This document shows positions 17,765 to 26,580 of a DNA stretch of 64,000 bases, piece after piece. The notes under the pieces were generated by a model. The model made no database searches and had not been told where the DNA came from. It worked only from the letters and a program-made list of their open reading frames with translations. Position 1 is the stretch's first letter; the number at the start of each line of letters is the position of its first letter. The position numbers were made by a program, and so were the translations under genes. Origin of the DNA: Streptomyces apocyni. Lineage in GTDB: Bacteria > Actinomycetota > Actinomycetes > Streptomycetales > Streptomycetaceae. The stretch lies in assembly GCF_009739465.1 (NCBI RefSeq), contig NZ_WHOM01000039.1, positions 175,873 through 239,872 of the forward strand, read 5' to 3'.

Positions 17765-18838
17765 CTACTCTTCCCCGAGCGCCCCGCCCATGGCTCCCCC
17801 GAGGAAGCCCGCCATCAGCTCGTCCATGTTCACCTCGGTGGCTCCCTTAGGAGCGGTGGGCTTGTCGCCCTTGCCCACGCGCAGCACCAGCGCGAGCTTC
17901 TTCACCTTCGCGTCTTCCGCCAGCTTGGCGAGATCCACGGATACCTCGGTCAGCGCTCCGTTGCTGAGCGTGAAGCGGGCCGAGACCTTCTTGTCGGGCA
18001 CCTCCTTGAGGTCCTTATCCGTCGGCAGCGCGGCACCCGGAAGCGGCAGGTCCTTCGCCAGCGGGCGGATCTCGTCGATCAGCTCGGTCAGCAGGGTGCG
18101 GAAGGGGGCGGTGGCGGTGATGTGCTCGGTGCCGTCCTTCCCGCCGGTGGTCCGGAACTCGACCTCACGGGCCACGACCGCCTTGAGGGCCTTCATGAGC
18201 TTCTTCTGCGTCTTGGCGTCGAGCATGGGCTCCGCGGAGGGCTCCCCGCCTTCCGAACCCTCCATCTCGTCCATGCCGTCCATGCCATCCATCTCGCCGC
18301 GGGTCTCCTCGAGATCCTTCGTCGAGACCTTGACCCATTCGCCCTCAAGCAGCTTCTTGAAGGCTCCAGCGCTGTCGGGCAGCTCGTCGGCAGGCGGCAT
18401 GGGAGTGCCCATAAGCTCCCCGAAACCTTCCGCGTCGATGCGGAAGTACGTGTAGTCGCCGACGATCCGGTACTCGAGCAGGTCACCGTCCGGGCCGCTG
18501 AACTTCATGGCCATGCCGGTGAAATCCTTTTCGCCGGACTCGTCGAGCGGCTTCTTGGACTGCACGGAGACGGAGAGCCGCCCGCCGCTAAGCAGCTCGA
18601 CGGCCTCGTCCGGAATCTCCTCGCCGGGCTCCGCATCGGCGTCCAGCGCCTTCAGCGTCCTGGCGTCGGTGTCCAGGTCGAGCTCGAAGGAGAGCGAGTG
18701 CTCCTTGCCGAGTTCCTCGAAGGCCTGGTCGAGCTTCTGCCCGGCGGACAGGTTCTCCACAGTGCCGCAGGCTGTGGAACCGGCCAGGACCATGCTGGCG
18801 ACGGCGGTGGCGGTCAGGGTCTTGCGTATCGCGGAAAT
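17765..18838 (-). CDS. hypothetical lipoprotein (possible AUU start)
   Basis: About 357 residues. The N-terminus SAIRKTLTATAVASMVLAGS ends in a TACG lipobox, so this is a secreted lipoprotein. The body is acidic with a Met/Gly/Asp repeat (GEMDGMDGMDEMEG) near its middle. I do not recognise a catalytic motif; the fold could be of the LolA/LppX lipid-carrier type, which is a guess. The start is odd: a good ribosome site, GAGGAG (18845-18850), precedes ATT at 18838 by 6 bases. No ATG, GTG or TTG falls at that place. The nearest ordinary start is GTG at 18889, which would add 17 polar residues before the signal peptide. Confidence 0.8.
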   Translation of the reverse strand: MSAIRKTLTATAVASMVLAGSTACGTVENLSAGQKLDQAFEELGKEHSLSFELDLDTDARTLKALDADAEPGEEIPDEAVELLSGGRLSVSVQSKKPLDESGEKDFTGMAMKFSGPDGDLLEYRIVGDYTYFRIDAEGFGELMGTPMPPADELPDSAGAFKKLLEGEWVKVSTKDLEETRGEMDGMDGMDEMEGSEGGEPSAEPMLDAKTQKKLMKALKAVVAREVEFRTTGGKDGTEHITATAPFRTLLTELIDEIRPLAKDLPLPGAALPTDKDLKEVPDKKVSARFTLSNGALTEVSVDLAKLAEDAKVKKLALVLRVGKGDKPTAPKGATEVNMDELMAGFLGGAMGGALGEE

Positions 18839-18939
18839 GACGTTCTCCTCTAGGGTGCGACCACAGTGGTGGTCGCTGAGGGGACTCACCAACCCCGCAA
18901 AAGGTTGCACGCCACAGGTGACTTCTTGGTCACATCCGT

Positions 18940-19869
18940 CTACAGCAGCCCCGCCGCCGTCAGATACTTCCCCACCCGGCCCATCTCCTCGGCGGACAGC
19001 GGGATCTGCGGGTCGGCGGTACGCGGGCAGTCGATGACGCCGCGCAGGTGCAGGGCCGCCTTGAACGCGCCGAGGCCGGAGGAGCTGCGGCCCATCCGGT
19101 CGGGCGGGCCGACGGCGACCATGCCGAACAGGGCGCACAGCCGCTCCTGCTCGGCCCGGGCGGCGGCCAGGTCGCCGTTTCGGCAGTGCTGGTAGAGGCG
19201 TACGTAAGCGTCCGGGTCCACGTTGCCCAGGCCGGGGACGACGCCGTCCGCGCCCATCGCGAGGGCCGCGTCGACGGTCGTCTCCGAGCCGGTCAGGACG
19301 CTGAAGCCGGGGGCGCGGCCGCGTGTGCCGAGGATGACTTCGCGGAAGTTGCCCTCGTCGCCGCTGGAATCCTTGAGTCCGGTCAGCACGCCGTCGGCGA
19401 CCAGTTCGAGCACCAGGTCCGCGTCCAGTGTGGAGTGGACCGAGGCCGGGAGGTCGTAGGCGAACAGCGGTGCTTCGCAGCGTTCGGCCAGCAGGCGGAA
19501 GTGGCGGGCGATCTCGGCGGGGTGGGTGCGCGTGTAGAAGGGCGCCACCGCCACGATCCCGTCGGCGCCCGCGGCGAGTGCCGTGCGGGCGTGGTCCAGG
19601 ACGCGCGGCGTCGTCATGTCGATCGCCCCGGCCAGTACCGGGAGTTGGCCCGCCAGATGGCCGATCACCGTGTCCAGAACCGTCCTGCGGTGGCGGTCGG
19701 GGAGATACGCCACCTCCGATGACGAGCCGAGTACGAAGAGGCCGTCCACACCACCGGTCACCAGATGGTCGACCAGTCTGGTCAGCGATGCGGTGTCCAC
19801 CTCGCTGTCCGGCGTCAGGGGGGTGCAGACGGGCGGAACGACACCGGTCAACGGGGTGGGAAGGGTCAT
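18940..19869 (-). CDS. dihydrodipicolinate synthase/N-acetylneuraminate lyase family protein
   Basis: 309-residue class I aldolase with a TIM barrel. The Schiff-base lysine is in VLTGLKDSSGD near residue 165 and the catalytic tyrosine in FAYDLP. The substrate loop reads GSSSEV where DapA and NanA enzymes usually have GTTGE or GSTGE, so its substrate may differ. The start overlaps the end of the upstream ATPase gene by 4 bases, making it the last gene of an Opp-type importer operon. With a secreted sialidase under what looks like the same regulator, cleavage of imported sialic acid to pyruvate and an amino sugar is the best reading. Another 2-keto-3-deoxy acid substrate is possible. Confidence 0.88.
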   Translation of the reverse strand: MTLPTPLTGVVPPVCTPLTPDSEVDTASLTRLVDHLVTGGVDGLFVLGSSSEVAYLPDRHRRTVLDTVIGHLAGQLPVLAGAIDMTTPRVLDHARTALAAGADGIVAVAPFYTRTHPAEIARHFRLLAERCEAPLFAYDLPASVHSTLDADLVLELVADGVLTGLKDSSGDEGNFREVILGTRGRAPGFSVLTGSETTVDAALAMGADGVVPGLGNVDPDAYVRLYQHCRNGDLAAARAEQERLCALFGMVAVGPPDRMGRSSSGLGAFKAALHLRGVIDCPRTADPQIPLSAEEMGRVGKYLTAAGLL

Positions 19870-20969
19870 CGGCGCTCCTGAGCTTGGGCGGCTTGGGCGG
19901 CTTGGGCGGCTTGGGCGGCTTGGGTGACCAGGTCGTGCGTGGACTGGTCATCGCGTACGGGGTGGTGGCAGCGGTAGCGGCCCGTACCGCTCACCGGGTC
20001 GTCCGAGGCCGCCCTGAAGTCCGGCATCGTGGCCGCGCAATCCGCGTCAGCCTTCCAGCAGCGGGTACGGAACGGGCAGCCGCTCGGCGGGCGGGTCGCC
20101 GACGGCACCGGTCCGACCAGCGGGATCGGATCGATCGGGTCGAGCAGTCCCGGAGTCGCCGAGAACAGCGCACGGGTGTACGGGTGCCGGGCCCGGCCAA
20201 GGACCTCGTCGGCCGGTGACTCCTCGACGATGCGCCCCAGGTACATGGTGACGACCCGGTCGCTCATGCGCCGGACCGTCTGGATGTCATGCGAGACGAA
20301 GACCAGCGCGAGGCCGAGCCGGGACTTCAGGTCCAGGAGGAGGTTGAGGATCTGGGCGCGTACGGAGACGTCCAGCGCGCTGGTCGGCTCGTCCGCGACG
20401 ATCAGCTCCGGCTCCAGGGCGAGCGCGCGGGCGATCGCGACGCGCTGCCGCTGGCCGCCCGAGAGCTGTCCCGGCAGCGCGTCCGCGAGCACCTTCGGCA
20501 GGCCGACCAGGGCCATCAGCTCGCGTACCCGCTCCTCACGCGCCGCGGGGGTGCCGCGCCGGTGGACGTCTAGCGGGTCGCGGAGAATCCCGCGCACGGT
20601 CAGCCGCCGGTTCAGGGCCGTGGACGGGTCCTGGAAGACCATGCCGGTGTGCTGGCCGATGGTGGCCCGGCGCTCGGCGGCGCTCATGGTCCACAGGTCA
20701 CGGCCGTGGAAGGACACCGTGCCCGACGTGGGCCGCCGCACCCCGACCAGCACCTTGGCGAGAGTCGACTTGCCGCAGCCGGACTCGCCGACCACACCCA
20801 CCGTTTCCCCGGCTGCGATCTCCAGATCGGCGCCGGTCAGGGCGTACACCCGGTCGCGGGAGAACGGTCCGCCGGTGCGCGCCCGGTGGACCACGTGCAC
20901 ATCGGCGACGGAGAGCACGGGGAGCGCGGGGAGTGCGGGGAGTGCGGAAAGCACAGGGCTCAGCGTCAT
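19866..20969 (-). CDS. oligopeptide/dipeptide-type ABC transporter ATPase (OppF-like)
   Basis: 367 residues with Walker A GESGCGKST near residue 60, the Q-loop VFQDPSTALN, signature LSGGQRQR, Walker B LIVADEPTSALD and H-loop VSHDIQTV. The oligopeptide-transporter C-terminal domain carries the CPFRTRCWKADADC cysteine cluster. The last residues are an AQA repeat encoded by a 9-bp tandem repeat. Its ATG overlaps the preceding gene by 4 bases. It is the second ATPase of the importer. Confidence 0.9.
   Translation of the reverse strand: MTLSPVLSALPALPALPVLSVADVHVVHRARTGGPFSRDRVYALTGADLEIAAGETVGVVGESGCGKSTLAKVLVGVRRPTSGTVSFHGRDLWTMSAAERRATIGQHTGMVFQDPSTALNRRLTVRGILRDPLDVHRRGTPAAREERVRELMALVGLPKVLADALPGQLSGGQRQRVAIARALALEPELIVADEPTSALDVSVRAQILNLLLDLKSRLGLALVFVSHDIQTVRRMSDRVVTMYLGRIVEESPADEVLGRARHPYTRALFSATPGLLDPIDPIPLVGPVPSATRPPSGCPFRTRCWKADADCAATMPDFRAASDDPVSGTGRYRCHHPVRDDQSTHDLVTQAAQAAQAAQAAQAQERR
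19882..19926. repeat. 9-bp tandem repeat, 5 copies, at the OppF-like C-terminus
   Basis: Four copies of GCTTGGGCG and one ending TG. Read on the minus strand they give the AQA tail of the ATPase just before its stop. Confidence 0.85.
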
Positions 20970-22990
20970 GTCACGGCCTCCTCGTTGCCCCGGGGAGCGG
21001 GCGGGCGCAGGGCGATCGCCGGATGGTGGCAGGCCACCGAGTGACGCCGTCCGTCGCCGCGCGGCGGGGGCGCCGTGGTGCGGCAGGTGGGGCTGGCCAG
21101 CGGGCAGCGGTCGGCGAAGCGGCAGCCCACGGGAAAGTCGGCGGGCGAGGGGACGACGCCCTTGATCTGGGTGAGGCGTTCGGCCGCCGACTCCAAGGAG
21201 AGTACGGAGCCGAGCAGCCCGCGCGTGTAGTGGTGCGCAGGGGTCTCGACCAGGTCGGCGGTGACGCCCGTCTCGATGATCTGGCCGCCGTACATCACCA
21301 CCACCCGGTCGGTGACGTCGGCGACCAGCGCCAAGTCGTGCGAGACCAGGATCAGCGCGAAACCCAACTCCTCGCGCAGGCTGAGCAGTAGCTGGATGAC
21401 CTGGGCCTGCACGGTGACGTCCAGGGCGGTGGTCGGCTCGTCGGCGACGATCAGCTTCGGGTCGCGGGACAGCGCCATGGCGATCAGCACGCGCTGGCGC
21501 TGGCCGCCGGAGAGTTCGTGCGGGTAGCTGCGCAGTGTGCGGTCCGGGTCCAGGCCCACCAGGTCGAGCAGTTCGCGGGAGCCGCGGCGGCCCCCGCGCC
21601 GTACCACCTGGGCGAGCTGCGCGCGTACGGTCATCGCGGGGTTGAGGGACGACAGCGCGTCCTGGTAGATCATCGCCATGTCGTGGCCCAGGAGTTTGCG
21701 GCGGGCTCGCATCGGCAGGCCGATCAACTCCTGGCCGTCGAAGGTGACGCTGCCGCCGATCCGCGCCCCTTTGGGTTCCAGGCCCATCACGGTCAGCGCG
21801 GTCAGCGACTTGCCGCACCCCGACTCGCCCACCAGGCCCAGCAGTTCACCGGGGCGTACGTCGAAACTGATGCCGTCGACGATGTCCACGCCGCCGTGCC
21901 GGGCCTCGAAACCGATGGCGAGGTCCCGGACCGTGAGGACCGGCGGGCCCTGCGGCAGGGGCCTGGCCCGCTCCCGCAGCCGGGCCGCGGCCTCGGTGAG
22001 TCCGGGCAGCGGCAGCACCTCGCCGGTGCCGGGCTCGGGAGCCGTCGACGTGTCCTCGCCCAGGGCCTCGCGCGCCGGTACGTCGCGGGCCGTGGGCGCG
22101 GCCCAGGCGTCCGACACGCCCTCGGAGAGGATGTTCAGGGCCAGTACCGTGATCAGCATCAGCAGGCCGGGGAAAACGGTGGCCCACCAGCCGCCGGTCA
22201 GCACCATGTTCTTGCCGTCGGCGATGACACTGCCCCAGGACGGGTCGGGGGGCCGTACACCCGCGCCGATGAAGGACAGCGAGGCCTCGAAGACGATGGC
22301 CTCGGCGACCTGGACGGTGCAGAAGACGAGGATGGGCGCCGCGCAGTTGACGGCGACATGCTTGATCACGATGTGCGGGGTGCGGGCGCCGATGACCCGC
22401 TCGGCGGTGACGTAGTCCTCGCCGTACTGATCCAGCACGTTGGCCCGTACGACGCGGGCGATGGGCGGGGTGTAGAGGAAGGCGATGGCGCAGATCAGTA
22501 CGGGGATGCCGCCGCCGAAGACGGAGACCAGGACGGCGGCCAGGGCGATGCCGGGGAAGGCCATCACCACGTCCAGGCAGCGCATCAGGGTCTCGTCGAC
22601 CGCCTTGCGTGAGGTGGCCGCGATCGCGCCCAGCACGGCGCCCGCGAGCAGCCCGAGCAGGGTGGCGCCCAGCCCGATGGCGAGGGACCAGCGGGCCCCG
22701 TACATCAGGCGGCTGAGGATGTCGCGGCCGAGGCTGTCCTGGCCCATCCAGTGCTCGGCGGACGGCCCCGACGCGCTGCCGTCAGCCTGGAACGGGGCCT
22801 GCTCAAGCGGGTCGTGTGGGGCGATGAGCGGGGCGAGCAGGGCCATCAGGATGACGACGGCGAGGACCGCGACGGCGATCCGGGAGAGCACCGGAAGGCG
22901 GGTGAGGCCGCGTACCCGGATGCCGGGGGTGGCGAGGCGCTCGGTGAAGCGCTCGGTAAGGCGCTTGCGGCTCAGGACGGTGATCGGCAT
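20966..22990 (-). CDS. fused ABC permease-ATPase (OppC-OppD type)
   Basis: 674 residues holding two subunits that are usually separate. Residues about 1-310 are a DppC/OppC permease: an N-terminal cytoplasmic tail, about six helices, and the loop TAERVIGARTPHIVIKHVAVN that meets the ATPase. After a linker of about 45 residues (EDTSTAPEPGTGEVLPLPGL) comes an OppD ATPase with Walker A GESGCGKS, signature LSGGQRQR, Walker B LIVADEPTTALD, H-loop VSHD and the C-terminal cysteine motif CRFADRCPLASPTC. No stop codon or frame break separates the halves. The start overlaps the OppB gene stop by one base. Confidence 0.92.
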   Translation of the reverse strand: MPITVLSRKRLTERFTERLATPGIRVRGLTRLPVLSRIAVAVLAVVILMALLAPLIAPHDPLEQAPFQADGSASGPSAEHWMGQDSLGRDILSRLMYGARWSLAIGLGATLLGLLAGAVLGAIAATSRKAVDETLMRCLDVVMAFPGIALAAVLVSVFGGGIPVLICAIAFLYTPPIARVVRANVLDQYGEDYVTAERVIGARTPHIVIKHVAVNCAAPILVFCTVQVAEAIVFEASLSFIGAGVRPPDPSWGSVIADGKNMVLTGGWWATVFPGLLMLITVLALNILSEGVSDAWAAPTARDVPAREALGEDTSTAPEPGTGEVLPLPGLTEAAARLRERARPLPQGPPVLTVRDLAIGFEARHGGVDIVDGISFDVRPGELLGLVGESGCGKSLTALTVMGLEPKGARIGGSVTFDGQELIGLPMRARRKLLGHDMAMIYQDALSSLNPAMTVRAQLAQVVRRGGRRGSRELLDLVGLDPDRTLRSYPHELSGGQRQRVLIAMALSRDPKLIVADEPTTALDVTVQAQVIQLLLSLREELGFALILVSHDLALVADVTDRVVVMYGGQIIETGVTADLVETPAHHYTRGLLGSVLSLESAAERLTQIKGVVPSPADFPVGCRFADRCPLASPTCRTTAPPPRGDGRRHSVACHHPAIALRPPAPRGNEEAVT

Positions 22991-23949
22991 CAGGCGGCGC
23001 TCCTCAGCCGGGGGTTGACCAGGAGATGCAGGACGTCGATGACCAGGTTGACGACGACGAAGCCGACGGCGGTGGTGAGCACCACGCCCTGGACGACGGC
23101 CGGGTCGCCGTTGCGTACCGCCTCGATCATCAGCTTGCCCATGCCCGGCAGCGCGAAGATCGTCTCGATGACGACCGCCCCGCCGAGCAGGTAGCCGACG
23201 CGCAGGCCGAGAACCGTGAGCGGGTTGATGAGCGCGTTGCGCAGGACATTGCGGCCGACCACGACGACCGGTGGCAGCCCGCTGCCGATCGCCGTACGGA
23301 CGTAGTCCTTGTCCAGCTCCTCGACCACGGCCGTGCGCACGATCCGGGTCAGCTGGGCGGCGACCGGGAGGGAGAGCGCGAACGCGGGCAGGGTCATGGT
23401 CTTCAGCCAGCCGCTGAGCGAGTCGCCCGGGTTGACGTAGCCGCCGGTCGGGAACCAGCCCTGGCCCACGGCCAGATACTGGATCATCAGCAGCGCCAGC
23501 CAGAAGCCGGGCGCGGCGACCCCGGTCAGTGAGACGACCCGGATCAGCTGGTCGGGCAGCCGGTCGCGGTAGATCGCGGCGGTGACGCCGAAGACCAGGG
23601 ACAGCACGACCGCGATACCCAGCCCCAGGAAGGTCAGTTGGAGGGTGAGCGGCAGCGCGGTGGTCACCTGCTCCACGACCGGCTGCCGGGTGAGGGCGCT
23701 GATGCCCATGTCGCCGTGGAGCAGGTCGCCCACGAAGCCGATATAGCGGACCGGCAGCGGGTCGTTGAGTCCGTGCTGCTCGCGGAACTCGTGCAGTTGC
23801 TCCGGTGTCGGGTTAGCGCCCTGGAAGAACGCCGAGGCCGGATCGCTGTCGGAGAACCGCATCACCAGGAACACGAACAGCACGATGCCGAGCATCAGCG
23901 GGACGAGCAGGGCGATGCGGCGGGCCAGAATCCGGACGATCGCGACCAC
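22990..23949 (-). CDS. oligopeptide/dipeptide-type ABC permease (OppB-like)
   Basis: 319-residue permease. A first helix (RIALLVPLMLGIVLFVFLVM) is followed by a long external loop with the DPASAFFQGANPTPEQ segment typical of OppB, then five helices. The coupling loop YVRTAIGSGLPPVVVVGRNV contacts the ATPase. It starts at GTG after the binding-protein gene and forms the pore with the fused permease. Confidence 0.9.
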   Translation of the reverse strand: MVAIVRILARRIALLVPLMLGIVLFVFLVMRFSDSDPASAFFQGANPTPEQLHEFREQHGLNDPLPVRYIGFVGDLLHGDMGISALTRQPVVEQVTTALPLTLQLTFLGLGIAVVLSLVFGVTAAIYRDRLPDQLIRVVSLTGVAAPGFWLALLMIQYLAVGQGWFPTGGYVNPGDSLSGWLKTMTLPAFALSLPVAAQLTRIVRTAVVEELDKDYVRTAIGSGLPPVVVVGRNVLRNALINPLTVLGLRVGYLLGGAVVIETIFALPGMGKLMIEAVRNGDPAVVQGVVLTTAVGFVVVNLVIDVLHLLVNPRLRSAA

Positions 23950-23980
23950 GTACGCTCCTGTTCAGTCCTAGTCGTTCCTA

Positions 23981-24016
23981 TTCGGTGCTATTCGGTGCTA
24001 TTCGGTGCTGTTCGGC
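23981..24016. repeat. 10-bp tandem repeat between SBP and OppB
   Basis: TTCGGTGCTA twice, TTCGGTGCTG, then a partial copy, in the short gap between the binding-protein stop and the OppB start. It adds a variable-length spacer in the operon. Confidence 0.75.
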
Positions 24017-24023
24017 GAGCCGG

Positions 24024-25661
24024 TCAGTTGGCCGACTTGGCCTGGAGCAGGTTGATGCCGGGATAGGGCTGAGCCCTGATCCCGTCCAGCTTCCTCGGGT
24101 CCCAGGCCGTCATCAGTTCGTTGTGCACGACCGGGTAGATCACCACGTTCTCCGCGACGACGTCGAGGTATTCCTGCGTCATCCGCTTCTTCTTGTCGGC
24201 GTCCGGTTCCCGTGCCGCCTGGTCCATGAGCCTGAACAGCCGCTTGGCCTCGGACGATCCAGACCACCTGGCGTAGCCCATCCAGATGTTGTCCGGCGCG
24301 TAGTTGTAGTGCATGACGAGGTCCGCGTCGAGGCCGAACTGGTTCGGGTTCGACGCGCCCGCCACCACCTGGTAGTCCTTCTTCTGGTCCAGTTTGGTGA
24401 AGACGGCGGTGGTCTCCTGCGGGTCGAGGGTCGTCTCGACGCCGATCGCGTCCCAGGAGGCCTTGATGGTGGGCAGGCAGTCGACCACCCAACTGACGTT
24501 CACCGACATCAGATTGATCTTCAGCCCCGTCACCCCGGCGTCGGCGAGCAGCCGCTTCGCCTTCACCGGGTCGTAGGCGTAGTCCGGACTCGCCTTGCGG
24601 TAGGAGGGGTTGTCCTCGTTCAGGAACGAGGTGGCGGGCCTGCCATGGCCCTTGAGCCCTGCCCGGATCATTTTGTCCCGGTCGATGGCGTAGTGCAGGG
24701 CCTGGCGTACGCGTACGTCGTCGAACGGCTCGCGGGCGGTGTTGAAGAGCAGGAAGAGGTGGTTCATCCCGGCGCCGCCCTCGACCTCGCGGCCGTCCTT
24801 CTCCAGCTGGGCGATGTTTGCGTACGGGATGTTGTCGACGATCTGCGCCCCGGGGCCCGCTCCGGAGATCTTCGCGACGCGTGACGCGGCGTCCACGATC
24901 GTCAGCCAGTTCATCTTCTCGAAGGCCGCCTTGCGCGGGCCGTTGTAGTCGGCGAAGGCCTCGAAGGTGGTGTGCGACTTCGGGGTGTGCCCGGTCTGCC
25001 GGTACGGGCCCGAGCCGACCGCCTTGCCCATGGCGGCGTCGTCCCAGGCGCCGGGCCTGCCGTAGATGTGCTTCGGCATGATCTTGGCGAGGGTGAGGCG
25101 GGGCGCGCCGTCCGGGAAGGGGAACTTCAGCACCAGTTCGACGCTCGTCGCGTCGGTCTTGTTGACCTCCTTGAGCCAGGAGGCGAAGAAACCCTTGACC
25201 AGCGTGGTGGTGTCCGGGTCGAGAATCCGCGCGAAGGTGAACACCACGTCGTCGGCGGTGACGGGCTTGCCGTCGTGCCAGGTGGCGCCCGCGCGCAGGG
25301 TGAACTTCCAGGTGGTGGCGTCCAGATCGGGCGGTATCTCGGTCGCCAGCGCGGCGTACGGCTCCCGGCTGATCGGGTCGGTGTCGAGCAGGCCTTCGTA
25401 GATGTGGTGGTTGGCGGCCATCGCGAACGCGGACGCGGTCTGGGTCGGGTCCCAACTGCCGTCGTTGCCATAGCCGATGACGGCGGTGAGCGTCTGGAGG
25501 GAGCCGTCCTTGCCGTCGCCGCCGTCGGAGTGGTTGGTCGACTCCGGGCCCGACGAACAGGCGGACAGGGTCGTGGAGATGGCGGCGGCGGCGCCCAGCG
25601 CTCCGGTGTACCGCAGAAACGACCGGCGACGCGGTGCCGATCCGAGGGTCACGTCGCTCAC
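24024..25661 (-). CDS. family 5 extracellular solute-binding lipoprotein (Tat-exported)
   Basis: 545 residues of the oligopeptide/dipeptide/nickel-binding class. The N-terminus carries a twin-arginine signal, RRRSFLRYTG, and a lipobox, TLSAC, so it should be exported folded and anchored as a lipoprotein. The SBP_bac_5 body is full length (PLPGRRAP region aside, the frame is intact), with RQALHYAIDRDKMI and YNYAPDNIW segments. It is the first gene of the importer operon. The FadR-type motif GGACGTGGGATCTC lies just upstream. Family members bind peptides, but sialic-acid importers of this type are known in actinobacteria. Confidence 0.9.
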   Translation of the reverse strand: MSDVTLGSAPRRRSFLRYTGALGAAAAISTTLSACSSGPESTNHSDGGDGKDGSLQTLTAVIGYGNDGSWDPTQTASAFAMAANHHIYEGLLDTDPISREPYAALATEIPPDLDATTWKFTLRAGATWHDGKPVTADDVVFTFARILDPDTTTLVKGFFASWLKEVNKTDATSVELVLKFPFPDGAPRLTLAKIMPKHIYGRPGAWDDAAMGKAVGSGPYRQTGHTPKSHTTFEAFADYNGPRKAAFEKMNWLTIVDAASRVAKISGAGPGAQIVDNIPYANIAQLEKDGREVEGGAGMNHLFLLFNTAREPFDDVRVRQALHYAIDRDKMIRAGLKGHGRPATSFLNEDNPSYRKASPDYAYDPVKAKRLLADAGVTGLKINLMSVNVSWVVDCLPTIKASWDAIGVETTLDPQETTAVFTKLDQKKDYQVVAGASNPNQFGLDADLVMHYNYAPDNIWMGYARWSGSSEAKRLFRLMDQAAREPDADKKKRMTQEYLDVVAENVVIYPVVHNELMTAWDPRKLDGIRAQPYPGINLLQAKSAN

Positions 25662-25677
25662 GGTGCTTCCTCCATGA

Positions 25678-25691
25678 GAGATCCCACGTCC
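25678..25691 (-). promoter_or_regulatory. shared motif site 1 (importer promoter)
   Basis: GGACGTGGGATCTC on the minus strand, 17 bases upstream of the binding-protein start. The same 14-mer, one base different, occurs before the FadR-type gene and before the sialidase gene. Confidence 0.65.
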
Positions 25692-25771
25692 TACGTCTGG
25701 ACTGGTAGCGCGACCATAGGAGGGGGTCTAGGGGTGGTCAAGGGTGCGTGCGGGAAGTTCCCTCAGATATG

Positions 25772-25785
25772 GGACGTGGGATGTC
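25772..25785 (+). promoter_or_regulatory. shared motif site 2 (regulator promoter)
   Basis: GGACGTGGGATGTC lies 13 bases before the start of the FadR-type regulator, suggesting autoregulation. The surrounding bases ATGGGACGTGGGATGTCC match the sialidase site over 18 positions. Confidence 0.7.
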
Positions 25786-25797
25786 CTGCCCCGTACG

Positions 25798-26559
25798 ATG
25801 AGCGGCATGCCTGAACAGCTGAGGAACGCCACGGTGCCCGCGGTCAGGGAACGGCGGGTGGGCGTCCAGATCCAGCGCGAGGTCATGCAGTTGATCCTGG
25901 ACAGGGGGCTGCGGCCCGGTGCGCCGATGCCCACCGAGGCCGAGCTGATGGAGAGCCTCGGCGTGAGCCGGAACTCGGTACGCGAGGCGCTCAAGGCCCT
26001 CCAGGCCCTGGACATCGTGGAGATCCGGCACGGCTACGGCACCTATGTCGGCCAGGCCTCGCTGACCCCGCTGGTGGACGGTCTCACCTTCCGCACACTC
26101 GCCACGACCGACGGCGACAGCCGCGACGCCACCCATGCGCTCGGCGAGATCCTCCAGGTCAGGGAGGTACTGGAGGAGGGGCTCATACGCCGGGTCGCGG
26201 AGACCCTCAGCGACGCCGAACTGGACCGCCTGGAGGCCGTGATCGTACGGATGGAGGAGGCGGCCCTGGCCGGGGAGTCCTTCCCCGACCTGGACCGCGA
26301 GTTTCACGAGCAGCTCTACCAGTCGCTGGGCAACGCCCTGGTGCCGCAGCTCCTCGCGGCGTTCTGGAACGTCTTCCACCGGGTCGCCGGGGCGCGCGGC
26401 TGGGACCAGGACCCGGCGCCCGCCGTGACCGCGCGCAGGCACCGGGACATCCTGACCGCGCTGCGCGCCCGGGACGTGGAGGGGGCGCAGCGCGCGATGG
26501 CGGACCACTTCCGGGGCATCGAGGCCCGCGCCTGGCAGGGGTCGCTGGGCGTCAAGTGA
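25798..26559 (+). CDS. FadR-subfamily GntR regulator
   Basis: 253 residues. The winged helix-turn-helix spans about residues 15-75 (VGVQIQREVMQLILDRGLRP, PTEAELMESLGVSRNSVREA, VEIRHGYGTYV). An all-helical FCD ligand domain follows, with metal-binding residues around DREFHEQLYQ and RRHRDIL. An ATG three codons in is an alternative start. It is divergent from the importer operon and faces the sialidase gene tail to tail. The same 14-base motif precedes all three units, so it probably controls importer, sialidase and itself; sialic acid or a derivative is the likely effector, by context. Confidence 0.9.
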   Translation: MSGMPEQLRNATVPAVRERRVGVQIQREVMQLILDRGLRPGAPMPTEAELMESLGVSRNSVREALKALQALDIVEIRHGYGTYVGQASLTPLVDGLTFRTLATTDGDSRDATHALGEILQVREVLEEGLIRRVAETLSDAELDRLEAVIVRMEEAALAGESFPDLDREFHEQLYQSLGNALVPQLLAAFWNVFHRVAGARGWDQDPAPAVTARRHRDILTALRARDVEGAQRAMADHFRGIEARAWQGSLGVK

Positions 26560-26580
26560 GAGCCGGTTTCTGAGGGGGGC

